A stretch of DNA of 14,610 nt from an uncultured Cytophagaceae bacterium (GTDB lineage Bacteria > Bacteroidota > Bacteroidia > Cytophagales > Spirosomataceae): assembly GCA_938008575.1 (NCBI GenBank), contig CALLKB010000132.1:1-14610 (forward strand), written 5' to 3'. Numbering within the stretch: the first letter of the stretch is position 1; every line of letters starts with the position of its first letter. The notes beneath the pieces were generated by a model. The model ran no database searches and had not been told where the DNA came from. It worked only from the letters and a program-made list of their open reading frames with translations. Shown one piece after another: positions 1 through 6,318 of this stretch. Made by a program: the position numbers and the translations under genes.

Positions 1-674
1 TACGTTTGGCAGATGAGATTGTGGATACCTTTTACGGGCAAGATCAGGCTTCGCTTTTAACGCGCTTCCGAGAAGATACCTATCAAGCGATTGAGGAGAA
101 GATTAGTCTAAATCCCATACTGCACTCGTTTCAGTGGGCAGTGAATACCTATCACATGGAACGCGACTTGATCGATGCCTTTTTGTATTCGATGGAGATG
201 GATTTATCGGATCGGGAATATGATGCAGCGTTGTATAAACAATACATTTATGGCTCGGCGGAAGTCGTAGGATTAATGTGCTTGAGGGTTTTTTGTGCGG
301 GTGATTTAGCTGAGTATGAAAGATTGAAATCCGATGCATGTGCCTTAGGTTCTGCTTTCCAAAAAATTAACTTTCTACGCGATATAAAGTCGGATTTTGA
401 AGACAGAGGTCGGGTATATTTTCCTGGTATTGATTATGAACAATTCACGGATTTACAGAAAAAGGAAATTGAAGCCGACATTCAAGCGGATTTTGATGCG
501 GGATTACGTGGGATAGAGAATTTGCCTACAAAGGCAAAGAAGGGGGTTTTGTTGGCCTATGAATATTACATTCGATTGTTTGAAAAAATTAAGCAAGTTC
601 CGGTAGCGCGATTAAAATCCGAACGGATTCGCGTACCCGATTGGGAGAAACTATTGATTTATTTACGCGTATAA
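1..674 (+). CDS. crtB: Phytoene synthase, 5'-truncated by the window edge
   Basis: Condenses two geranylgeranyl diphosphates to phytoene, the first committed step of carotenoid synthesis, at the inner face of the cytoplasmic membrane. The reading frame is already open at base 3 (codon CGT, Arg), so the TTG at position 6 is internal and the true start lies upstream. About 224 codons are visible. Family members are usually near 280 residues, so roughly 50 N-terminal residues are missing. Both Asp-rich motifs that bind Mg-diphosphate are present: DEIVD at bases 12-26 and DIKSDFEDRGRVYFP starting at base 381. The YGSAEVVGLMC segment and the QKINFLRD lead-in are also typical. Squalene synthase is a relative, but the DxxxDxxxGRxYFP form fits the CrtB branch. 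The stop codon overlaps the next start by one base (TAATG), suggesting translational coupling to the permease gene. Identity is very likely; the end product is unknown. Confidence 0.94.
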   Translation, partial: RLADEIVDTFYGQDQASLLTRFREDTYQAIEEKISLNPILHSFQWAVNTYHMERDLIDAFLYSMEMDLSDREYDAALYKQYIYGSAEVVGLMCLRVFCAGDLAEYERLKSDACALGSAFQKINFLRDIKSDFEDRGRVYFPGIDYEQFTDLQKKEIEADIQADFDAGLRGIENLPTKAKKGVLLAYEYYIRLFEKIKQVPVARLKSERIRVPDWEKLLIYLRV

Positions 675-1393
675 TGGACTTTTGGATATTATTGGGATTA
701 TTGGGCGTGATGGCCTTTTTGTATGCCTCTGTGGGACACGGGGGGGCATCCGGATATTTGGCAGTTCTAGCCATTTTTGCAGTGGCTCCTGCTGTGATGA
801 AGCAAACAGCGTTGATTTTGAATTTAGGCGTTTCCTTGCTCGCCTTTTATCAGTTTTATAAAAAAGGATATTTTCGATTTGAATTATTTTGGCCGTTTGC
901 GCTGACGTCCATTCCGATGTCCTACTTAGGGGCTCAGTTTGTGCTAAGCGATGCGAATTATAAACGAATTTTAGGTGCTTGTCTGTTGATTGCGATTATT
1001 CGAATGATGGCCAATTTTAAGGATGTAACAAATCGTTCTTTGTCGATTCCCATCGCGTTGGCATTCGGCGCGGGGATTGGATTGTTGTCCGGGATGATTG
1101 GCATTGGGGGTGGAATTATTTTAAGTCCCGTGTTATTGTTGATGCGATGGTCGAGCTTAAAGGAAGCGGCTGCTGTGTCAGCCTTGTTTATTTTTGTTAA
1201 TTCAGTCGCAGGATTAGCGGGAATTAAGCATTGGATTGCTTTGGATGATTCCTTGATCTATTGGATTGCAAGTGCTTTGTTTGGCGGTATGCTAGGTGCT
1301 CGCTGGGGTGCTCAGATCGCCTCAAATCAGTCAGTTCGTTGGATACTAGCTTTGGTTTTGTTGATAGCTTCTGTGAAATTAATCGTCATATAA
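674..1393 (+). CDS. TSUP-family permease (TauE/SafE, sulfite exporter-like)
   Basis: A 239-residue polytopic inner-membrane protein, almost entirely hydrophobic, with about seven or eight predicted helices. The two halves carry related glycine-rich motifs, as expected for the internal duplication of the TauE/SafE (TSUP) family: YASVGHGGASGYL at residues 17-29 and LLSGMIGIGGGIILSP at 137-152. Family members move small organosulfur or sulfur-containing anions, sulfite, sulfoacetate or other organic anions; the substrate cannot be read from this sequence. The frame also extends upstream to a TTG at 641, but the ATG at 674 overlaps the crtB stop as TAATG and places the first membrane helix directly at the N-terminus, so it is chosen. 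The gene ends exactly where the next begins (TAA then ATG at 1394), indicating an operon with crtB and the potassium channel. Family assignment is strong; the transport role is unassigned. Confidence 0.92.
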   Translation: MDFWILLGLLGVMAFLYASVGHGGASGYLAVLAIFAVAPAVMKQTALILNLGVSLLAFYQFYKKGYFRFELFWPFALTSIPMSYLGAQFVLSDANYKRILGACLLIAIIRMMANFKDVTNRSLSIPIALAFGAGIGLLSGMIGIGGGIILSPVLLLMRWSSLKEAAAVSALFIFVNSVAGLAGIKHWIALDDSLIYWIASALFGGMLGARWGAQIASNQSVRWILALVLLIASVKLIVI

Positions 1394-2305
1394 ATGAGTC
1401 AAAATAATCAAGATACGGGATTCGGGGATAAGGCTTCCCAAATGGGTGGCCGAATGGTCAATAGAGATGGGACTTTTAATATTCAGCGCTTAGGTATCCC
1501 ATTTTTTGCGCGCGTGAGTAGCTATCATAGTATGCTGACTATGCCTAGGTGGCGTTTTATTTTGGTTGTTTTTAACGCCTATTTCGTAATGAATTGCTTT
1601 TTTACCCTCTTGTACTGGCTTGCCGGTCCATCGGGTTTGGAAGGGGTGGATAGTGAACATAGTTTTTCGCGGATAAAGGAATTATTCTTTTTTAGTACGC
1701 AGACTTTTACGACGGTTGGATATGGTCGTGTGAATCCCGTGGGGGAATTGACCAACTGGATTGCCGCGATTGAATCGTTGATTGGCTTTTTGTCTTTCGC
1801 CATTGCAGCCGGTTTACTTTATGGTCGCTTTTCTCGACCACGTTCCTTTGTGCGATTTTCGGAGAAAATGTTGTTGACTAATTACGAGGGTGGGAAGGCT
1901 TTGATGTTTCGACTAGTGGGCTTTAAGGATGATCATATTTTGACCAATGTTGAAATCAAGGTAAGTGCACGTTTGTTTAGTCCTGAGGGAAATTACCGGT
2001 TTTACAATTTGGAATTGGAGCGTTCGCATGTTGATAGCTTGGTCTTAAACTGGACGATTGTCCATCCGATCAATGAAAAAAGTCCTTTCTGGGGCTTATC
2101 TCAGGAAGATATTCAAGCTTTGCAACCCGAGGTTAGTGCATTGCTAATCGGTTTCGATGAGGTGTATTCGTCAACGGTCATGGCACGGAATTCCTATGCT
2201 TTATCAGACCTTATTTTTGGTTACCGATTTGCCCCGATGTACTTTAGAGGAAAATCGAATACAAAATTAGATTTAAGTTTATTGGATTTTGTGGAAGCGG
2301 AATAA
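1394..2305 (+). CDS. Inward-rectifier-type potassium channel (KirBac family)
   Basis: A 303-residue potassium channel of the prokaryotic Kir family, expected to work as a tetramer in the cytoplasmic membrane. In order: a cytoplasmic N-terminus (1-52); outer helix TM1 (about 53-77); a pore helix leading into the selectivity filter TVGYG at residues 107-111; inner helix TM2 (about 121-144); a basic linker (GRFSRPR, 144-150); and the beta-rich cytoplasmic Kir domain, beginning at SFVRFSEKMLLTNYEG and running to the end. The phrase FSTQTFTTVGYG and a Kir domain after TM2 separate it from two-TM channels with RCK domains. Length is typical of KirBac proteins. It is the last gene of the unit with crtB and the TSUP permease, abuts the permease stop codon and is followed at once by an intrinsic terminator. 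Gating ligand and physiological role are not visible. Assignment is very secure. Confidence 0.95.
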   Translation: MSQNNQDTGFGDKASQMGGRMVNRDGTFNIQRLGIPFFARVSSYHSMLTMPRWRFILVVFNAYFVMNCFFTLLYWLAGPSGLEGVDSEHSFSRIKELFFFSTQTFTTVGYGRVNPVGELTNWIAAIESLIGFLSFAIAAGLLYGRFSRPRSFVRFSEKMLLTNYEGGKALMFRLVGFKDDHILTNVEIKVSARLFSPEGNYRFYNLELERSHVDSLVLNWTIVHPINEKSPFWGLSQEDIQALQPEVSALLIGFDEVYSSTVMARNSYALSDLIFGYRFAPMYFRGKSNTKLDLSLLDFVEAE

Positions 2306-2310
2306 GAAGC

Positions 2311-2347
2311 AAAAAGCCCGATTAGATCGCTAATCGGGCTTTTTTTT
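2311..2347 (+). terminator. Intrinsic terminator of the crtB-permease-channel unit
   Basis: A perfect 11-bp inverted repeat (AGCCCGATTAG at 2315-2325, loop ATCG, CTAATCGGGCT at 2330-2340) begins about 10 bases after the channel stop and is followed by a run of eight T (2340-2347). The A-run at 2311-2314 pairs with the T-run, so the hairpin could also work on the opposite strand and help stop transcription arriving from the convergent peptidase gene. Confidence 0.93.
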
Positions 2348-2355
2348 ATCAGGTT

Positions 2356-2378
2356 ACTGATAAGGATTATCAGTTTTT
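2356..2378 (+). terminator. Possible weak second terminator hairpin
   Basis: A perfect 8-bp inverted repeat, ACTGATAA (2356-2363) and TTATCAGT (2367-2374), with loop GGA and five T at 2374-2378. The stem is AT-rich with only two G-C pairs, so it is weak alone. Its place just after the strong terminator suggests a backup stop, or it may be chance. Confidence 0.35.
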
Positions 2379-2415
2379 CTTATTCGATTTTCGAGGAATT
2401 TAGACAATTTTGCCT

Positions 2416-2448
2416 AACGCTGACGGGGTTTTTAACCCCGTCAGCGTT
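2416..2448. repeat. Perfect 15-bp GC-rich palindrome (REP-like or terminator hairpin)
   Basis: The arms AACGCTGACGGGGTT (2416-2430) and AACCCCGTCAGCGTT (2434-2448) are exact reverse complements around a TTT loop. The element lies 10 bases beyond the stop codon of the minus-strand peptidase gene, in the convergent gap. No T-run follows the stem on either strand, so it does not fit a standard intrinsic terminator. Length, perfect symmetry and position suggest a dispersed repetitive extragenic palindrome or an mRNA 3'-end stabiliser. It is not repeated elsewhere in this window, so repeat status is inference. Confidence 0.7.
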
Positions 2449-2458
2449 TACCCCCTCG

Positions 2459-4798
2459 CTAGTTCTTTGAACCAGTAACAGCTCCTGATTTTTTTGCGTT
2501 TTGAGCCTCCTGCATAGGATTTTGGCCTCCGCCGTAGCTGCGCGGCTGTGCTTTGAAAAGCTGAACACGTGTTGGTTGTGCCGGTTCACGTGGATACGAG
2601 TTGTCATCCGTATCGATGTCGGCAATTTCATAGAATGGATCAAGTGTCCACTTTACCACCTTCTTCGAAGTAGGTATGATTTTCTTCGCCTGCACATCAT
2701 TCAATCGCCAAACTTCCGCTGGGAAACGCAACACCTCATCTGTCCCATCATCATAGCTCAATTTCACAATCACGGGCATCGGTAACCCCCCTTTATTCTT
2801 GAAATTAACCACGTAGAAGTTTTTCCCTTCCGCGACTAATTTGCGTTCGTCTTCCGACAAGCCGCTTAAATATTCTTGGTATTTTTTCTTCTCCGCATCT
2901 GTTGTTGCAAAACGATCGTAAGTGTTGTAGAAATCCGTTAAATCGGGGTTTTCCTCCACAACAGTTGATTTGATGTCAGTCTTGTTGCGAATATTAGACA
3001 TTGTTTGACGCTTAGCATCAGCCGTTGCGCGCTCTGTCGCCTTTTTAGCAACTGGATCCATGGTGTCTACACCAAACCATTCAACCGTTTCAATCGATTG
3101 ATTCACCGGCTCTGTGCCATAGAACCATCCACGCCAGAACCAATCTAAATCCACACCCGATGCATCTTCCAAAGTCCGGAAGAAGTCGGCCGGATACGGT
3201 TGTTTAAATGCCCAACGACGCGCATATTCTTTAAACGCATAATCAAATAATTCACGTCCCATCACCGTTTCGCGCAAGATATTCAACGCCGTTGCCGGTT
3301 TTGCGTAGGCATTATTCCCGAAGTCCATGATGTTCTCCGAGTTGGCCATAATGGGTACTTGATTCTTCGAATCCAAACGCATGTAAGGCACTATGTTTTG
3401 TGGTTCTCCACGGCGTGCTGGGAAATTACGATCCCATTCTTGCTCTGCTAAATATTGGCAAAAAGTATTCAAACCTTCATCCATCCAAGACCATTGACGC
3501 TCATCCGAGTTGATGATCATCGGGAAGAAGTTATGTCCTACTTCATGAATAATAACACCGATCATGCCGTTTTTCACGTTTTCCGTGTAGGTCCCATCCG
3601 CTTCTGGCCGACCGCCATTAAAGGAGATCATCGGATATTCCATCCCGCCACCTAAGGTCGCGTGGCATGAAATCGCTACCGGATATGGATAGGCAACTGT
3701 TCTTTTCGAATATGAACGCAAAGTATGCGCTACCACCATGGTTGAATATTTTCCCCAAAGTGGATTTCCCTCTTTCGAGTAATAGGACATCGCCCACACT
3801 TTCTTTCCTTCTACTTCTACTTGCAGTGCATCCCAAATGAATTTACGCGAAGCTGTGAATGCAAAATCCCGCACATTGTCGGCCTTAAAAATCCAAGTCT
3901 TTTTGCCCGTTGGCTTTCCTTTTTCTGCCGCCTCAGCTTCTGCTTGCGTCACAATCTCCACAGGGCGCGTGGCTGTTTTGGCCTTTTCCCAACGCTTTAA
4001 TTGCGTTGCCGACATCACCTGATTCGGGTTTAATAATTCACCCCCAGCGCCTACGACGATATCGTTTGGTGCCGTAATGGCTACTTTATAATTACCAAAG
4101 TTCAAGGTGAATTCTCCTTGACCCATGAATTGCTTGTGCTGCCAGCCATACACATCATTGTAAACTGCCATGCGTGGGAACCAATGCGCGATGAAATAAT
4201 TTGCATTGCCATCTTTGGCAAAAAACTCATAGCCTGAACGACCATAATATTCCGTAATCAAATAATTCCAATCGATGTTGAAGCTTACTGATCCGCCTGC
4301 TTTTACCGGTGTAGGCAAATCGATACGCATCATCGTTTGATTGATCGTGTGTCGCAAAGGATTTCCTTTGATGTCCTTTACAGCTGTGATTTTATAGCCA
4401 TATTCCTTCGGATCTGTCAATTCTTTGAAAGTAGCTGCGCTGATTCCATTCTTGATCTCACCCGTTGCCGCTGTTTTGCGGGCTGCGTTCTTCTCGAATA
4501 AGTTTTGGTCTAATTGAATCCACAAATAGGGCAACTCATCTGGAGAATTATTGAAATACGTAATCGTCTCCGTACCCGTGATTTTTTTATTGATGTCATC
4601 TAATTCTACCTTGATATCGTAATCAGCACGTTGCTGCCAATAATCTTTTCCGGGTGAACCACTCGCAGTACGATACGAATTGGGTGTAGGTAAAGTCGAT
4701 TCCAATTGTTCGAAACGACCGTTGGCATTGAATGCCGTTTGAGCGAATGTTGGTAATGCGATGATTATCAACAAACTAAGTTTGATAAGTTTATACAT
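2459..4798 (-). CDS. Secreted M1-family zinc metallopeptidase (aminopeptidase-like)
   Basis: A 779-residue exported peptidase of the gluzincin M1 family, expected to remove N-terminal residues from peptides outside the cytoplasm. The N-terminus MYKLIKLSLLIIIALPTFAQ is a clear Sec signal peptide ending near residue 19-20. An N-terminal beta-rich domain follows. The zinc site is HEVGH at 418-422 with the third ligand E441, the exact HExxH-18-E spacing; E419 is the catalytic base. GGGMEYPM at 383-390 replaces the classical GxMEN substrate motif, as in other Bacteroidota members. Y498 (NNAYAKPA) is a candidate transition-state tyrosine. The C-terminus ends in a low-complexity tail rich in Gln, Gly, Ala and Lys. 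The frame extends to an ATG at 4834, but that would put 12 residues before the signal peptide and include the likely -7 box at 4817-4824, so the ATG at 4798 is preferred. It appears monocistronic. Natural substrate unknown. Confidence 0.94.
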   Translation of the reverse strand: MYKLIKLSLLIIIALPTFAQTAFNANGRFEQLESTLPTPNSYRTASGSPGKDYWQQRADYDIKVELDDINKKITGTETITYFNNSPDELPYLWIQLDQNLFEKNAARKTAATGEIKNGISAATFKELTDPKEYGYKITAVKDIKGNPLRHTINQTMMRIDLPTPVKAGGSVSFNIDWNYLITEYYGRSGYEFFAKDGNANYFIAHWFPRMAVYNDVYGWQHKQFMGQGEFTLNFGNYKVAITAPNDIVVGAGGELLNPNQVMSATQLKRWEKAKTATRPVEIVTQAEAEAAEKGKPTGKKTWIFKADNVRDFAFTASRKFIWDALQVEVEGKKVWAMSYYSKEGNPLWGKYSTMVVAHTLRSYSKRTVAYPYPVAISCHATLGGGMEYPMISFNGGRPEADGTYTENVKNGMIGVIIHEVGHNFFPMIINSDERQWSWMDEGLNTFCQYLAEQEWDRNFPARRGEPQNIVPYMRLDSKNQVPIMANSENIMDFGNNAYAKPATALNILRETVMGRELFDYAFKEYARRWAFKQPYPADFFRTLEDASGVDLDWFWRGWFYGTEPVNQSIETVEWFGVDTMDPVAKKATERATADAKRQTMSNIRNKTDIKSTVVEENPDLTDFYNTYDRFATTDAEKKKYQEYLSGLSEDERKLVAEGKNFYVVNFKNKGGLPMPVIVKLSYDDGTDEVLRFPAEVWRLNDVQAKKIIPTSKKVVKWTLDPFYEIADIDTDDNSYPREPAQPTRVQLFKAQPRSYGGGQNPMQEAQNAKKSGAVTGSKN

Positions 4799-4816
4799 AA
4801 ATGAAGTAATGTTTTC

Positions 4817-4824
4817 CAAAAATA
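4817..4824 (-). promoter_or_regulatory. Candidate -7 box for the M1 peptidase gene
   Basis: Read on the minus strand, this is TATTTTTG, a full match to the Bacteroidetes -7 consensus TAnnTTTG, ending 18 bases before the peptidase ATG. I see no good TTTG or TTG element at the usual spacing upstream, so the call rests on one box only. Confidence 0.4.
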
Positions 4825-4851
4825 GAAAAAACAATTTAGAATCGTATCATT

Positions 4852-4861
4852 AGTATATACT
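4852..4861. repeat. Short AT-rich palindrome in the divergent promoter region
   Basis: AGTATATACT is its own reverse complement, and TATACT recurs 15 bases later (4856-4861 and 4871-4876). It lies upstream of both the peptidase and xylA promoters, where an operator could sit. In AT-rich DNA this could well be chance. Confidence 0.25.
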
Positions 4862-4900
4862 TAGCTGTGCTATACTATGCTAAAAAAATATTTCAAAGCG

Positions 4901-4931
4901 TTTGGAATCATGCGGAGAATTCGTAGTTTTG
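4901..4931 (+). promoter_or_regulatory. Bacteroidetes-type promoter of the xylA unit
   Basis: TTTG at 4901-4904 and TAGTTTTG at 4924-4931 are separated by exactly 19 bp. Both boxes and the spacing match the -33/-7 consensus described for the Bacteroidetes primary sigma factor (TTTG, about 19 bp, TAnnTTTG). Transcription would start near 4936-4940, leaving a leader of roughly 30-35 bases before the xylA ATG. No Shine-Dalgarno sequence is visible in that leader. Confidence 0.78.
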
Positions 4932-4971
4932 AGCCTTATCAAGCAAATTACAATACTTTTTAGCGAATCAC

Positions 4972-6300
4972 ATGAGCGTATTAATTGGACAAAAAGAATA
5001 TTTCAAAGGCATCGATCAAATCAAATTTGAAGGCCCAGAATCGGATAACCCATTAGCATTTCGGTACTATGACGAGAACCGAATCATTGCTGGAAAATCC
5101 ATGAAAGAACATTTACGTTTTGCCATTGCTTATTGGCATTCTTTTTGTGGAGATGGCGCAGATCCTTTTGGTCCAGGTACGCATCATTATCCTTGGGATG
5201 TCGCTTCGGATGCACGCCAACGTGCCGCTGATAAAGCAGATGCTGCATTCGAATTCATCACGAAAATTGGTGCACCATTTTATTGTTTCCACGATGTGGA
5301 TGCGATTGAAGGGCATAATGATCCAAAAGAATTTACAGATCGTGTGAAATTCATTTCAGATATTTTTGAGAAAAAACAAGCAGAAAGTGGCGTGAAATTA
5401 TTGTGGGGAACGGCTAATTTGTTCTCCAATGAGCGTTACATGAACGGTGCGTCTACAAATCCGAACTTTGAAGTTGTCGCACATGCAGGCGCTCAATTAA
5501 AAGGAGCCATTGATGCAACAATCAAATTAGGCGGTGATGGTTATGTGTTCTGGGGAGGTCGTGAAGGTTATATGTCTTTGTTAAATACGGACATGAAGCG
5601 TGAGCGGGAACATTTTGCACGCATGTTACATACTTGCGTCGAATATGCACGTCGCAATGGTTTCAAAGGAAAATTCTTCATTGAGCCTAAGCCTTGTGAG
5701 CCTACCAAACATCAATATGATTACGATGCTGCAACCGTTATCGGTTTCTTGCGCGAATTTGATTTGTTATCTGAATTTGGATTAAACCTAGAAGTGAACC
5801 ACGCGACTTTGGCGGGTCATACATTTGCTCATGAATGCCAAGTGGCTTCGGATGCGGGGATGTTAGCTTCGATTGACGCAAATAAAGGAGATTATCAAAA
5901 CGGATGGGATACGGATCAGTTCCCAACGGATATTTACGAGTGGGCAGAAGCAATGTCAATCATCTTGAAGCAAGGCGGATTAGCCGGTGGCGGTATCAAT
6001 TTTGATGCGAAACGTCGTCGTAATTCAACGGATGCTGCCGATTTATTCTATGCGCACATTGGTGGAATGGATACAATTGCTCGTTCTTTGATCATCGCGG
6101 ATAAATTAGCGAAACATGGTGAAATGGATCGTTTGAAAGCGGCTCGTTATGCAAGCTTCAACTCGGGTAAAGGCGCTGATTTTGAGGCTGGGAAGCTTAA
6201 ATTAGAAGATTTATATCAAATTGCTGTTGAGATTGGCGAGCCTGCCATGATCTCTGGTAAACAAGAATATTTAGAGAATTTGTTAGGTCGTTTTGTCTAA
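4972..6300 (+). CDS. xylA: Xylose isomerase, class II
   Basis: Interconverts D-xylose and D-xylulose (and D-glucose and D-fructose) in the cytoplasm with two divalent metal ions, feeding xylose into the pentose phosphate pathway. At 442 residues it has the usual class II length. The catalytic His region FHDVD has H107. The metal ligands appear in order at E238 (in EPKPCEP), E274, H277 (LEVNH), D302 (SIDANKGD), D313 and D315 (WDTDQFP) and D345 (FDAKRRR), with spacing matching the known class II ligand set. FWGGREGY is also characteristic. It starts at an ATG about 40 bases after a consensus promoter. It is the first gene of a unit with a GH106-like glycosidase 18 bp downstream and a DNA glycosylase. 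No xylulokinase or xylose transporter gene is in the window, so a complete xylose pathway is not shown here. Identity is essentially certain. Confidence 0.98.
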   Translation: MSVLIGQKEYFKGIDQIKFEGPESDNPLAFRYYDENRIIAGKSMKEHLRFAIAYWHSFCGDGADPFGPGTHHYPWDVASDARQRAADKADAAFEFITKIGAPFYCFHDVDAIEGHNDPKEFTDRVKFISDIFEKKQAESGVKLLWGTANLFSNERYMNGASTNPNFEVVAHAGAQLKGAIDATIKLGGDGYVFWGGREGYMSLLNTDMKREREHFARMLHTCVEYARRNGFKGKFFIEPKPCEPTKHQYDYDAATVIGFLREFDLLSEFGLNLEVNHATLAGHTFAHECQVASDAGMLASIDANKGDYQNGWDTDQFPTDIYEWAEAMSIILKQGGLAGGGINFDAKRRRNSTDAADLFYAHIGGMDTIARSLIIADKLAKHGEMDRLKAARYASFNSGKGADFEAGKLKLEDLYQIAVEIGEPAMISGKQEYLENLLGRFV

Positions 6301-6318
6301 AAAAACGACATTCGGGTT

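Noticed and set aside
103..339. Minus-strand open frame inside crtB, and similar antisense frames throughout the window
   Set aside because: These lie inside well-recognised genes on the other strand or in another frame and show no family motifs, signal peptides or sensible composition.
641..673. Longer permease start at TTG 641, inside crtB
   Set aside because: It would add 11 polar residues before the first membrane helix and overlap crtB by 34 bases; the ATG at 674 forms a clean TAATG junction.
4799..4834. Upstream ATG at 4834 for the M1 peptidase
   Set aside because: It would put 12 residues ahead of a clear signal peptide and translate across the candidate -7 promoter box.
4887..5008. 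Exact 12-base repeat AATATTTCAAAG in the xylA leader region (4887-4898) and early xylA (4997-5008)
   Set aside because: The sequence is AT-rich and simple, the second copy encodes ordinary protein, and 12 bases can recur by chance.
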